Shown here in pieces: positions 10,087 to 21,161 of a stretch of DNA of 64,000 nt. Numbering within the stretch: the first letter of the stretch is position 1; every line of letters starts with the position of its first letter. Location: the NCBI GenBank assembly GCA_003260355.1, contig MPSQ01000001.1:799953-863952 (forward strand). The letters are read 5' to 3'. Under the pieces are notes generated by a model. That model saw only the letters and a program-made list of their open reading frames with translations, searched no databases and was not told where the DNA came from. This DNA comes from SR1 bacterium human oral taxon HOT-345. GTDB taxonomy: Bacteria > Patescibacteriota > Gracilibacteria > Absconditabacterales > Absconditicoccaceae. The position numbers and the translations under genes are program-made.

Positions 10087-11143
10087 GGATGCCGTCTAAA
10101 AGGTTTTTTAATTGTGGATTCGTTTTGGATTTTTCGATCAAAAGTGTCTTCATCTGTTCATCAATAACGAAGAGTGAAATACGTTTGATGAGACGCTCAT
10201 TTGCTTGGATGTGAAGGTAGTGTAGCCCTGCTGTCTTTGGAATCACGGTAACCGTTCTTCCCTGTCCGAGATAGGAGACCTTAGAAGGGAATATCTCTGT
10301 CCCAGAACTTCAAGTAATTGTAATGTCATCCTTGAGGAAAACTTCTCCTTTTGCAATAGGAGGGGTGATTTCAAGTGTTATACCACTTCCTAGCAAAGCG
10401 ATTGGAGACTGGAGGGTATAGTTTAATTCTTGGGGAAGCATTGAATTGATGAGAGATTCAGATTTTTTTGGCTGTTGTTCTGCGAGAAAGATTTCTCCTT
10501 GCGTCTCCAAAAAGAGGATGGGATCTAAGGTATTAGCTTTTACTTGGTTTCGGCACTTCGCCTCATTCACCACTTCTGCAATCGTCCCGCTACAATTTTT
10601 GGGAAAGTAGGGATGTTCTCCGTTATTGTGATCTATCTGAAAATGAACGTGAGGACCTGTAGCATTCCCAGTCTTTCCCACCTTTCCGATAAGCTGCCCT
10701 TCTTTTACCTGCTCTCAAACCTTTACAGCAATGCTTTCTAAGTGGGCATACACGGTATGAAGGGTCGTACCTTTTCGATCATGTTTGATGACAATGACCT
10801 TTCCTCGTTCTCCTTTTTGCTGGGCATAGACCACTTCTCCATCTGCCGCCGCACTAACAGGCGTACCCTCAGTGCTTGCAATATCCACTCCTCCATGAGA
10901 TCAGAATCAAAAATCCCGTCCTCAGAAATAAGTTCCTCCTCGCATCACTGTATATACCTGATGATAGAGCGATTGTTGCTGATATTTGGTATAATTTGCC
11001 TTTTCTATGCGAGGGAGAGTGATTTTACAAGTTCATTCTTTTTCAGGGCAAAAGGAGCCTTCTATTTCTTTGAGTGGATAGCTCCATCCATAGACCACAG
11101 GAAGCGTGAGTAGTATAAGTAAGGCTATTAATAGCTTTTTCAT
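10076..11143 (-). CDS. Secreted M23-family (LytM) metallopeptidase
   Basis: A 355-residue protein with a signal peptide (MKKLLIALLILLTLPVVYG). The central LytM domain has GSHGGVDIA (HxxxD zinc ligands) near residue 87, a YAHLESI segment and the catalytic HVHF near residue 158. Such enzymes cut peptide cross-bridges of peptidoglycan and act outside the membrane. About 170 C-terminal residues have no recognised domain. Four cysteines are present. UGA supplies the Gly in the zinc motif region. The divalent-metal ligands are complete, so an active enzyme is expected. Confidence 0.85.
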
Positions 11144-11514
11144 CAAGAACTTTAAAAGTAAAAGAAGCTGATATTCAACCGGCGAGTAAGTATACGCTTT
11201 TCCTTTTTGAAAACAATAAAAAAAACTAGTGAAGAAATCTGATTTTTTTCTTATAGGTATGAGCCCAGATTTTAGTTAATTGCCTATTTGGGAAAGGAGA
11301 AAGTATTTAAGTATCTCCTATCGCAATGAGAATACTAACCATTATATTGTACACCTACGCACAACAAAACGAAAATACTCATGTAATAGACTTTTCTCAT
11401 GCTTGTGAAAAATATAAGAGAGCTCCAATACACACACATTGCTCTTGATCAAGAAAATAGACTTTATTTGATAGGATACAAACTACACATAATCATTTTT
11501 TATTTATGAGGAGA
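11144..11514. other. Intergenic region, nothing convincing
   Basis: About 370 AT-rich bases between the M23 gene and the gene at 11515. A 45-codon ORF on the plus strand (11325-11462) and a 34-codon ORF on the minus strand exist under code 25 but have no supporting features. Confidence 0.5.
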
Positions 11515-12174
11515 TTATTCCTGATGGATTCTTAATGTCGATGCAATTCTATACAATTCAGAAAGGAGGGTTGGTTTTAGAATATCATAATGCCTCAAGA
11601 TGAGTGATTGATTATTCCTCAAATAAGTTACCCTTTGATCAATTCCTGTACGATACTTGGTAATTTTTAGGAGAAGTGTTTGAAGTGATTTTTTGAGCAC
11701 TCACTGCTCTGCTAAACAACTTCTTGCTCATTTTGCTCATTCTACCGCTAGATTGAATCAGTTTTCTTGATTATCTTTTAAACTTTGGCTGAACAGTTGG
11801 TTTACTGTCGTCATTCTTGATTGACAGAGTGACAATTGATTTTCAGTGTGTTGCAACTCGCCTCTTATACGATTTTCATGGTACGAGAAAAGGTTTAAAA
11901 GCGATGATCCGTCTGAAAGGTAGATTCTCAGATTTTTTTCTCTCTGTGATGGAGATTCTAGTAACTGGGCGATATCTTTTCTTAAAAAACTTTCAGATTC
12001 AGAAAAAAGAAACCAAATATCATTATTTTCCTCTGGTCATCAGAGGTCCTCGGTCATTGTGATTCCCCCATAGCGAAAATGCAGTCTCATAATCGTATTC
12101 AGATCAGCTAAGGTCGTATTTATTGCGAAAAAGACTATTAGTATTCAGATAAGTCAGCAACATTTCTTTATCAT
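11515..12174 (-). CDS. Secreted protein downstream of pilC, unknown
   Basis: A 219-residue protein with a signal-peptide-like start (MIKKCCGLIGILIVFFAINTTLA) and a charged helical body rich in Gln, Ser and Arg. Five or more UGA codons are read as Gly. It begins 28 bases after the pilC stop and is probably the third gene of the pil transcript, which suggests an accessory role in the pilus machine. It lacks the prepilin G-F/E cleavage motif, so it is not an obvious pilin. No family recognised. Confidence 0.6.
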
Positions 12175-12202
12175 TTCCTAGATCTGTGGAGAGATAAATC
12201 AA

Positions 12203-13282
12203 CTATAGCCTCTGGACAACTTCCATCATACTTCCCATTGGCAGGAAGATTGAAGCTACGATAGTTCCCACAATGGCTGCCACAAACATCATCAAAATTG
12301 GCTCAATCATTGACATAGCAACATCTATTGAAGTCTTGAATGTATTACGGTAGAAATTAGACATTTTCCCTAGGACATTAGTCAATGATCAGGTATTTTC
12401 TCCAACATTAATAATTTGGACAAGGATAGGATCGAACAAGGTAGATGAAGCTAGTGACTCGTAGAGTGTAAATCCAGCCTCTAAATCTGATCTCACATCC
12501 ATCATCTTTTTTTTGTAATGAAAATTATCAAAAATTCCTCCTAGAAGATTAAGTGAAGTTACAGGACTTACTCCAGCTTCGTAAAATTGGGACAACAAGC
12601 TCGAAAACCTGTACATATAGAATGTTTTTACAACATCTTTAATAACTGGTGTCGTGATAAAAAGCTTATCTATAAAAATCTTAAATAGAGGAAGTTTTGC
12701 GTAAAGCAATTTGTATCCCACGATAATTAATAAGAGGATTCCAAGTAAAATAGACCATTTTGCCTGTAAGAATCAAGAAACCTCCATCATAAATTGAGTA
12801 ATTCATGGCAACTCATTGTCTCCAAACATTCCTACGATTCCTGGCATTACGTGCACAAGGATTACGATTACTGCTCAGATCGCCATGAGGAGCACCATAG
12901 TAGGATAAGTCATAGCTTTTGAGATTTTTTGATTAATTTCTTGAGTATTTTCTAACTCATCCGCAATTTGCCCCAGAACACTCGTCATATTTCCAGTTAC
13001 TTGTGCGGACTGTACTAGTTCAATTTCATCTGAATGAAAAAAGTAATTATGGTCTTGTAATGCTTGAGCGAGAGATGCACCTTCGGTAAGAGATACGATC
13101 AGGTCTTCAAGAATTTCCCTGAATCCTTTATGAGTTTCTGATTTTTTGATAGAGATAAGAGATTCTCTAATTCCCAATCCAGCATTTTGGGATACGGACA
13201 AAAGTCTAAAGAAATTTACCTTTTGCTTCAGGCTTGGCTTATTGAGCTGCTGAATCAATGAATCAAATCAGTTTATTTTCAT
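12203..13282 (-). CDS. pilC: Type IV pilus / type II secretion inner-membrane platform protein
   Basis: A 359-residue protein of the PilC/GspF family, which anchors the assembly ATPase and moves prepilins out of the membrane. Two repeated halves carry the family pattern: LLSVSQNAGLGIRESL ... VTGNMTSVLGQIADELE in the first, and SQFYEAGVSPVTSL ... VGENTGSLTNVLGKMS in the second. Membrane helices follow near residues 130, 165 and 330. The Gly in ENTGSL is UGA. It is 45 bases downstream of pilB in the same direction. Confidence 0.9.
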
Positions 13283-13327
13283 TTTTTCTTTAATTGATGT
13301 AAATTTACTTTGTATACTCAAAACCTT

Positions 13328-14647
13328 TTATCTTTTATTCCTCATCCTTACGTATCTATATAGCTCATCTAAAGAGAGATTTCCGTGGATAATCTTAAAA
13401 ATTCCATCTCTTTCAAGATCAATCATTCCTTTTGCCAGAGCATAATGCCCAATATCAAAAGCTGATTTTCCATCCAAGATCAGCATTTTTATATCGTCTG
13501 TGTAGTCCATCAATTCGTAAATTCCGATTCTTCACTTATATCCTGATCCTCCACATACCGGACAAGTATCTCAGGTTTTAGGATCTTTTCCTGTTCCCAC
13601 AGATACGATTCCTTCTTTGATGAAGGTATTTCGTTGCTGACCTGTGATTCATCTGCTTATTAATTCATCTTTCAAAGCATCTTTATCAAACTCTTTGAAT
13701 GTTTCTAGAGCATTGAGATACTTAGGATCAGTCTGAACGTTGATCTTAGTTGCACAATGTGGACAAATTTTTCTACAAAGTCTCTGTGCAATCACGAGAT
13801 TAAACGTTCCAGCAACCATAAAAGGCTTTGCTCCAAGATTAAATGCTCTTGTTAGGGTTTCTACTGCTGAATTCGTATGAATTGTTGAAAAAACAAGATG
13901 TCCCGTCATTGAAGACTCCATCGCCATTTCTAGTGTTTCCTTATCACGAATTTCTCACACCATGATTACATCAGGATCCTGTCTCAATGCTGATCTTAGT
14001 CCTGAGAGGAACGTATATCCAATATCTGATCTTACCTGAGATTGGTTGAGTCCTTCCATTTTATTTTCAACTGGGTCTTCATAAGTAATGATATTCCTCT
14101 CTATAGTATTAATTTCATTTAATGCTGCATAAAGTGTTGTTGTCTTTCCAGATCCTGTTGGTCCTGTATTAAGCAAAATCCCATTCGGATCCAAAAGATG
14201 CTTTTCAATTGTGACCTTATTTGATCCAACGATTCCCAATTGATTGAGCGCTGGAATTGATTTTGATTTATCCACAATTCTCATTACAAGTTTTTCTCCC
14301 CAAACGGTTGGTAGTGTATTCGCACGAAGATCTATTTCTTTATTTGTCTGGGTAATACTGGAAACTCTGGCATCCTGAGGAAGCCTCTTCTCATCCGGTC
14401 TCATCTGTCAAGATTCAATTTTAAACTTGGAAATTATTGATTCATGAAGAGAACGAGGATATTGGATGAGTTCTTGTAGGACTCCATCTATTCTTAGTCT
14501 AATTCTTGAGTAATTTTCTAGTGGTTCAATATGGATATCTGATGCACCTTCTTCTACAGCAATTGTCAAAAGATTGTCAAAAATCTTCACGATATCTGAC
14601 CTAAGGATAGATTGCTGTAATTGTGCCTTAAATTGTACAGTTTCCAT
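13328..14647 (-). CDS. pilB: Type IV pilus assembly ATPase
   Basis: A 439-residue AAA+ ATPase of the PilB/GspE family. Walker A GPTGSGKTTTLYAAL sits near residue 160, and Walker B region DPDVIMVGEIRD near residue 235 has its invariant Gly encoded by UGA. His-box segments SASIHTNSA-like STIHTNSA and a C-terminal zinc finger (CRKICPHC ... CPVCGGSGYKG) are present. The N-terminal MshEN domain of many PilB proteins is absent, so this is the short form. ATG 14647 is chosen; an in-frame TTG at 14671 is nearly at the promoter. No pilin, pilT or pilD lies in this window. Confidence 0.93.
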
Positions 14648-14675
14648 ACCATTATCTGTTTCATTAAACAAACTA

Positions 14676-14703
14676 ATTATAAACTAAAAAGTAAAAAAAG
14701 CAA
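14676..14703 (-). promoter_or_regulatory. Promoter of the pilB-pilC operon
   Basis: Minus-strand TTGCTT (14698-14703), 16 bases, perfect TATAAT (14676-14681), leaving a short leader of about 22 bases to the ATG at 14647. Confidence 0.7.
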
Positions 14704-14908
14704 AAAATAAGAAAGTTTTTTTAGATATCCAATTCCAATAATTATTCTCTAGCAATCAATTTATAAACTATTCAGGTTTCATGGTTTGTATTTTCTCTTG
14801 CATTTTTCTTTGACTTTTTTATAACTACGTAGCACCTGTTTAATTTATGTGATACCACAAAAAACAGGGGCATATCATCTGATTTTTTATTTTTTATAGA
14901 TAAATCGT

Positions 14909-15208
14909 ATGACAAGACTTATTCCATTAGAGGATCACATTATTGTGAAACCACTCGTCCAAGAATCAACAACAAAATCTGGGATTATCCTTCCAGAAAA
15001 TAAAGAGAAGCCGAGCAAATGAGAAGTTGTAGCTGTCGGAGCTGGTAAAATCCTTGAGAATGGCTCTAGAGCGTCTGTTGATGTAAAGGTTGGTGACATT
15101 GTGTATTTCGCAAAATATTCTATTGATGAGCTAGAAATTGATGAAGATGGAGAAAAAAAGAAATATCTTGTAATGAAGCAGAATTATATTATGGCAAAAG
15201 AGGCTTAA
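14909..15208 (+). CDS. groES: GroES co-chaperonin (Hsp10)
   Basis: A 99-residue protein, the usual size. It starts RLIPLEDHIIVKPL and contains the mobile-loop ESTTKSGIILPE and GEVVAVGAG, whose first Gly is UGA. It forms the heptameric lid on GroEL and works in the cytoplasm. groEL lies 750 bases downstream with another gene between them, which is unusual. Confidence 0.95.
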
Positions 15209-15227
15209 ATTTACCTGTTTGTGATCT

Positions 15228-15890
15228 ATGTTAATGATGAGGAAATATTTTTTGGGGATGATGGTTTGAGCATTCTTTTTGGTAGGGAATGTTTTTGCTG
15301 TGGATCCGGTAGACACTTTTAAGTGGGCGTATGACCGCGGAATCCTTTCTCTACATTCATGAGTTTTGTGAAGTTCGGTATTAAAAAGGCAAGAAGTTGC
15401 TCCAATTTTGCTTAAGTATATTTTGGAAGTATCTAAAAAGGATTATACTGATCGTGGATGTAAGGCGTCTGACATCTATCAAGCGGATACTGCATATCAG
15501 AATGATCTCAAAACTCTTTGTGGATTTGGTATTTTTATTGGGGAAAAGAATAAACTCCTTCCTAAGCAATACCTTTCAAATGCTCAGGCTATAACACTCG
15601 TAATGAGAGTCGTAGATGGCTATCAAAAGGAAGCCACCTGAGGAGAGCATCGAGCCGCTCCTTACTTTGAGAGGGCGAAAGAGCTCTGATATGAGTGAAT
15701 TACTCCTCTTTATTACAAGAAGAATCTGCCAATGACATTGGAAAACTTCATTAACTTCCTTTATAGCGTAGAGCACCCTCATCAATCGGTTACTCAAACA
15801 GAAATGAGCGTAGACACCTCAAATCAGAAATCAAGTTTTAAATCATCAGACGATGCTCTACTGAAGCTCGCTGAGATTATGTCTAGTTAA
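15228..15890 (+). CDS. Secreted protein with SLH-like repeats, between groES and groEL
   Basis: A 220-residue protein. A signal peptide (MLMMRKYFLGMMVG...GNVFA) is followed by WAYDRGILSLHS, LCGFGIFIGEKNKLLPKQYL and AKELGYGGITPLYYKKN segments that resemble SLH repeats, as in the protein at 1720. UGA codons are read as Gly at five or more sites. It starts 20 bases after groES (three closely spaced ATGs; the first is given) and stops 67 bases before groEL. Its place inside the chaperonin locus could mean co-expression or simple insertion. Confidence 0.75.
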
Positions 15891-15946
15891 ACGACGACTT
15901 AGGAGATAGAAAAATTAGTTAAAATCAGACTTTTTATTTTGATACA

Positions 15947-15959
15947 TATAATAACAATG
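15947..15959 (+). promoter_or_regulatory. TATAAT box abutting the groEL start codon
   Basis: TATAAT at 15947-15952 ends four bases before the groEL ATG (15957). No good -35 box is seen and no CIRCE inverted repeat was found. If used, it would give a leaderless or nearly leaderless groEL mRNA. Confidence 0.4.
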
Positions 15960-17615
15960 CCAAAACACATTAAGTATGGTGATGAAGCCAGAAAAGAAAT
16001 CTTTAGCGGAATGCAAATGGTTGCAGACGCCGTGAAAGTCACTATGGGACCAAAAGGAAGAAATGTAATCCTTGAAAGATCTTATGGAGGACCTATCGTA
16101 ACGAATGATGGAGTGACCGTAGCCAAAGAAATTGAACTTGAAGACAAATCCGAAAACATCGGAGCAAGCATGCTCAAAGAAGCTGCTGAAAAAACCAATA
16201 AAGAAGCAGGAGATGGAACAACTACCACCGTTGTGCTTGCAGAGGCGATGGCGAGCGAAGGACTCAGATATATCAGGTCTGGAGTGAATCCTTTCTCTCT
16301 TGGGAAGGGGCTTCATAAGGCGGTTGAGAAGCTTGTAGCGGAGATTGAAGGGAAAGCCCAGCAAATCGGAGATAGTAAAGAGAAAATCAAGCAAGTAGCG
16401 ACAATTTCTGCTCAAGATGAAGAAGTAGGAAATCTGATCGCTGATGTCTTTGAGGAGATCGGAAAAGACGGAACCATTACTGTTGAAGAGGGAAAATCTC
16501 TCGGTCTAACCAAAGAAATCAAAACAGGAATGCAATTTGATCAGGGATATTCTAGTCCTTACCTTGTAACTGATCCTCAAAGAATGGAAGCAGTAATTGA
16601 TAAGCCTTATATTTTGCTTACCGACAAGAAAATTTCTTCTATCAAGGAGATTTTGCAGGTTTTGGAGGCAGTTGCTGCGACTGGGAAAAAGGATTTTGTG
16701 ATTATTGCTGAGGATGTTGAGGGTGAAGCTCTGGCTTCTTTGGTTTTGAATAAAATCAGAGGAATGCTGAATGTTTTGACCGTGAAGGCTCCAGGATTCG
16801 GAGATAGGAAAAAGGAAATGCTTCGCGATATCGCGGTAGTAACTGGTGCAACAGTGATTACAGAAGAGCTTGGACTTAAACTAGAGGACGCTACGATTGA
16901 GATGCTTGGAAGAGCTGATAAAGTGATTGCGACCAAAGATACGACCGTAATCGTAGATGGTAAAGGCGATCAGACCGCTATCAATGAAAGAGCTGATCAG
17001 ATTAAAGCACAGCTCTGAATGACCACTTCTGATTATGATAAAGAAAAATTAGCTGAAAGGCTGGCTAAACTCGTTGGTGGAGTGGCGGTTATTCAGGTCG
17101 GAGCTGCAACTGAAATGGAGATGAAAAACAAGAAATATAAGATTGAAGATGCTTTGAATGCAACTAGAGCCGCTATTGAAGAGGGAATCGTTGCTGGAGG
17201 GGGAAGCGTATTGCTTCAGCTTTCAAAGCTTTTGGATGGCTTCAAACTAGAAGATGCAGATGAACAAGTTGCTGTGCAGATCGTGAGAGATGCGATCCAA
17301 TATCCTGTTCGCCAAATCGCAAATAATGCAGGTTTCAAAGGAGATCGAGTAGTAGAAAAAGTAAAGGAGTCTGAAGATTTCAACTACGGTTTTGATGCCA
17401 AAGAAGGAACATTCAAAAACCTCTTTGAAGCAGGGATTATTGATCCAGCAAAAGTGCTGAGAGTTGCACTTCAGAACGCGGTTTCTACTGCTGCGATGTT
17501 CCTTACGACTGAAAGCGTGATCGTAGATGCTCCAAAGGCAGAAGGCTGCTCTTGCTCTCACGGAGGAGCTGATGCAGGAATGTGAGGCATGGGCGGAATG
17601 TGAGGTATGTACTAG
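15957..17615 (+). CDS. groEL: GroEL chaperonin (Hsp60)
   Basis: A 552-residue protein that aligns by eye along the full GroEL length: [40 protein letters not shown] (the nucleotide site), [12 protein letters not shown] and the C-terminal Gly-Met tail. The tail AGMGGMGGMGMY is encoded with two UGA codons as Gly, and a third UGA lies in AQLGMTTSDYD. With the standard code the gene would break into two pieces and lose its tail. It ends at a clear terminator. Confidence 0.97.
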
Positions 17616-17644
17616 AGTTAAAAATATATCTTTATTACCTGAGG

Positions 17645-17675
17645 GAACTGGCTTTTGGAAGTCAGTTTTCTTTTA
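17645..17675 (+). terminator. groEL terminator
   Basis: AACTGGCTT / AAGTCAGTT, a 9-bp stem with one G-T pair and a TTGG loop, followed by TTCTTTT. Confidence 0.75.
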
Positions 17676-17676
17676 A

Positions 17677-17704
17677 TTGTAAATAGATGGCTTTTCACTA
17701 TAAA
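17677..17704 (+). promoter_or_regulatory. Candidate mnmA promoter
   Basis: TTGTAA (17677-17682), 16 bases, TATAAA (17699-17704), 26 bases before the start codon. Confidence 0.55.
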
Positions 17705-17730
17705 AATTTTATTTATTTGTTTGGTAAAAG

Positions 17731-18783
17731 ATGAAAATCTTGGTAGGACTTTCATGAGGCGTAGATAGTGCTGTCGCGGCGTATCTTTTGCAACAAGAGG
17801 GACATGAGGTCGTTGCCGGCTTTATGAAAAACTATGTTTCTGACAGAGGAAACTGTACTACGTATAATGATTCGGTTGACGCAATAAAGGTGGCTGAATT
17901 TTTAGGGATTGAAATTCGCTCTTTTGACCTTCAAAAAGAGTATCAGGAGAGAATTATTGACTATATTTATGCGGGATATCAGAAAGGTATTACTCCGAAC
18001 CCAGATGTACTTTGTAATTCTTTGATCAAGTTTGATGTTTTTTTGGAGAGAGCTTTGGAACAAGGTTTTGACAAGATTGCAACCGGTCACTATGCTAGAA
18101 TTAAAGAATATCAAAAAGAAGATTGAAAAACGATGTTTCATCTCCTTCGTGGAGTGGACCACCATAAGGATCAATCTTACTTTCTCGCTGGGTTGAATCA
18201 ATTTCAGCTTCAGCATTCGCTTTTCCCTCTTGGAGAGCTCACAAAACCGGAAGTGAGAGCGATTGCTGAAAAAATTGGATTGCCAAACGCCTACCGTAGA
18301 GATTCTCAAGGGCTCTGTTTTGTGGGTAACATTCCGATTAAACAATTTCTTGCACAGAAATTTCCTATTAACAAAGGGGAAATAAGAACCTTGGAGGGAA
18401 AAACGGTAGGAACTCATGATGGAGCTTACTTTTTTACGATAGGGCAAAAACATGGATTAGGACTGAATTTTAAAGCTTATGTGTATCGTATTGATGTAAA
18501 GGAGAACATCGTCTATGTTTGCAATAAAGATGCTGATGAGCTTCAAACTCAGGAGATTACCGTGAAAGATTGGCATCGAATCGGTGAGGCTTATCCAGAA
18601 GGCGAAAAACTTACTGGGAAAATTCGCTATCGTCAGAATCCCCCTGTTGATTGTTTATTATTAAAAAGAAGAGAATCTGAATTAATTATTCGTTTTGATT
18701 TTCCTCAGCGGGCAGTTGCTCCTGGTCAGGTTTTTGTCTTGTATAATGGAGAAACCTGCCTATGAAGTGGGATTATTGCATAG
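17731..18783 (+). CDS. mnmA: tRNA-specific 2-thiouridylase MnmA
   Basis: A 350-residue enzyme that adds sulfur to C2 of wobble U34 in tRNA-Lys, -Glu and -Gln. The N-terminal ATP-binding motif is LSGGVDSAVAAYLL, with UGA for its first Gly. The catalytic cysteines lie in GITPNPDVLCNSLIKF and DSQGLCFVGNI, and GHYARI and HHKDQSYFL also match the family. The C-terminal domain is complete. tRNA-Glu(TTC) and tRNA-Gln(TTG), two likely substrates, are encoded in this window. Confidence 0.95.
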
Positions 18784-18894
18784 TAAGAAACGCTTCGTAT
18801 CTATAAAATTAAATAAGCATACCTGCATTTTGTTTTCTTTAAAGGAGGGATTGATCTATTTTTGGATGCTTTGAATAAAAATGTCTTTTATTTT

Positions 18895-18923
18895 TTGCAT
18901 TTTTTCTCTTTGTCAAGTATAAT
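18895..18923 (+). promoter_or_regulatory. Promoter of the membrane-anchored protein gene
   Basis: TTGCAT (18895-18900), 17 bases, perfect TATAAT (18918-18923), 38 bases upstream of the ATG at 18962. Confidence 0.65.
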
Positions 18924-18961
18924 TGGACTGAATTTTATCAGACAATTATAAAGAAAAGACT

Positions 18962-20332
18962 ATGGCAATCAGAAGAATAAGAAGATTGAAATCAGAAAGG
19001 TTAACAAAACCGAATATCCTTTCCTTTATTGCGTACACCTTAATTTTGTTTTTTGGAGTTACGATCTTGGTAAACATTAACCCTAATGCAAATGAATCTT
19101 ATCGCAATAAGCGAGATGAGAAAAATACTCAGGTGATGCAATGGATTTTTTTGGAAGAAAATGGACTTTCTCATATACTTTTTGGGGAGACAGTTACTGG
19201 AGAACATGCCGCTCCACAAACTCGAGACTTTCTTCTTCCAAAGTCTAGTATAGAACAGCAAGAAAGTAGTCCTGAGGTTGAGAAATGATCGTTGTGATCT
19301 GATGATCTTTTTGCATCTTGAGAAGAAGACAGAGAACATCATGCAGCACCTGATGAAAATTCTGATTTTTTTTCCTGATGAAAGGAGTCTTGACAAGATT
19401 CGTCAGTTATAATGAGCTGAAATCAGATCTTAAAAACGCCTAAAAAAGCATATGGAGCACTTTGGAAAACTTTGGAAGATCGTTCAGTCTTTATCAATAT
19501 GATTTTTGAATATTTGATCAGAGGAGATATTGTAGAGCTTCCTGAAGGGGCGGTCAGATATGTCGTTTTACTCTATGGAATGGATGATAAAGTTAAAGAG
19601 AAAGTTTTTGAGGCAAAGTCCTGCATCACACCTCGAGGATATGAAATCGCTCATTGAGGATCTGTACTTGCCTATGAACAGAGAGCTGATGCTCCCTATG
19701 TTTGCAATCTTGAAAGGAGAACCTGCAAAAACTGAAAACTTTCTGGTAGTTTTACTCAAGCCTCTTGCGATGAAAATCTCAATGGGAATATCAAAAAGTA
19801 TTCTCACATTACGACGAACACTGAAGCAGCGATCACTACCAATGAATATATTCAACCTGATAAAAAGGCAAAATTTGAGGATGCTGATTTTAATTTGCAG
19901 GGGAAGCGTGCACCTAACGAAAAACCTCACCTTATTTCTTGACCACTTAGAAATGAGACAAGTGCAACTCCAAATGATGTTCCATTAGAACAGACTCCTC
20001 GTAAAAACTGCATATCACCTTGGTGAGAAACAATAAAGGCTGGACAGTTTACAAAGGCTTATAGATTTCAAAATGGATTCACTGATATTCCTTGCAGAGT
20101 TCAGCTTAGGCTTTGCGTCGATGGAGAACTTGAATGAACCTATGAATATCCTACTTGTCAACCTTGGGAAACCTCTTATGAAGACTTCCTCAATGGCTAT
20201 ATGAATGGAGATGAGCCTTCTCCTCAGAGACTCATAAAAATGCTTAGCTCTGACTTTACTCCGGAACCAGAAATGTGAAATAATCTTGCTCCAGAAATTA
20301 TTGATAAAATGTTAAGGATTCTAAAAGAATAA
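18962..20332 (+). CDS. Membrane-anchored extracellular protein, unknown
   Basis: A 456-residue protein. A basic N-terminus (MAIRRIRRLKSERL) is followed by one membrane helix (ILSFIAYTLILFFGVTILV), so the rest is probably outside the cell. A low-complexity acidic linker with many UGA-encoded glycines leads to two cysteine-containing regions, the last being CISPWGETIKAGQFTKAY ... CRVQLRLCVDG. About fifteen UGA codons must be read as Gly to keep the frame. No family recognised. It has its own promoter and a weak terminator. Confidence 0.75.
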
Positions 20333-20348
20333 AAGTAAACTTTGGGAT

Positions 20349-20438
20349 AAAAAAATACCTCTTTCCTTCTGAAGAAAATAAACAGAGAGAACGAGGTTTT
20401 TTGATATAAACGAAGATAGGTGCTATGTAAAGCACCTT
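20349..20438. terminator. Convergent terminator region
   Basis: ACCTC ... GAGGTTTTTT (long loop) serves the plus-strand gene. AGGTGCT / AGCACCT at 20418-20438 lies just past the stop of the minus-strand HdeD-like gene but lacks a T run. Confidence 0.45.
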
Positions 20439-20451
20439 TAAACCCATGAAT

Positions 20452-21027
20452 TTATGCTATGGGAAGCGATTCTGAAGGATCTGACTCGATACTCTTCACC
20501 TCCCCCTCTTTGAGCTGGAAGCCGGAGATAATCAGCCCAATTCCAAAAATGGTAATGGCCACGCCTAATATGATATTAAAAAAGAGAAGGCTAAGGAAGG
20601 AATAACTCACAAGGAAAATTCAGAAGAGAATCGCAACTCCTCCCATAAATAATAAGACTCGTCGAGTTCCAATCTGCATATCTCTCGCTTTGAAGCCATC
20701 AAAAATGGTAAGAGCCCCCTTTGCGATAGAGGCGATTCATAGGAGAATAATCAGAATTTTCATTAATAACTCTCAAAGCTGAGGAATTACTAAAAGCAGA
20801 AGTCAAAATCCTGTCTGCACTACAGATCAAAAGAATAAGATTCCTCTATAAGAATAGTCTTTTTGGAGTCGAGCGATTGCCATTCCTGCGCTTCCTGAAA
20901 GGAGAAGCTCTATTCAGAAAATAATAATAACAACTCTTAGTGCAAGTTCTGGCTGAAAAAACAGGAAAAGCCCTAATAGCATTAAAATAATACCATTAAT
21001 TCGGAAGAAAGCTTTGATCTTAAGCAT
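20452..21027 (-). CDS. HdeD / DUF308-type small membrane protein
   Basis: A 191-residue, mostly hydrophobic protein with about six predicted membrane helices arranged as repeated pairs (FFRINGIILMLLGLFLF ... FGIELLLSGSAGM; LLFMGGVAILFGIFLV ... ITIFGIGLIISGFQL). The pattern matches HdeD/DUF308 proteins, linked to acid resistance in E. coli but poorly defined elsewhere. Six UGA codons are read as Gly, all at helix positions where Gly is expected. The C-terminus is acidic. Confidence 0.75.
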
Positions 21028-21098
21028 ACTAGAAGAAAGGGATAAAATTACCTTCTACTCTATTTTTTATGAAAGAGAATGCAAGAGATTTCTTATCC

Positions 21099-21126
21099 TT
21101 GAAAAAAGAGAGTAAAACACTATAAA
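21099..21126 (+). promoter_or_regulatory. Candidate promoter of the large membrane protein gene
   Basis: TTGAAA (21099-21104), 16 bases, TATAAA (21121-21126), 36 bases before the ATG. Confidence 0.5.
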
Positions 21127-21161
21127 AAGTCAGATTTCTCTTTTTATTTTTTATTCTGCCT

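Noticed and set aside
11325..11462. Plus-strand ORF of 45 codons
   Set aside because: Short, no promoter or signal features, and within the length expected by chance with only two stop codons.
12203..14647. Type II secretion system instead of type IV pilus
   Set aside because: Only pilB/gspE and pilC/gspF homologues are present, which do not discriminate by themselves; the lack of gsp outer-membrane parts and the lineage make a pilus more likely, so the pil names were kept with that caveat.
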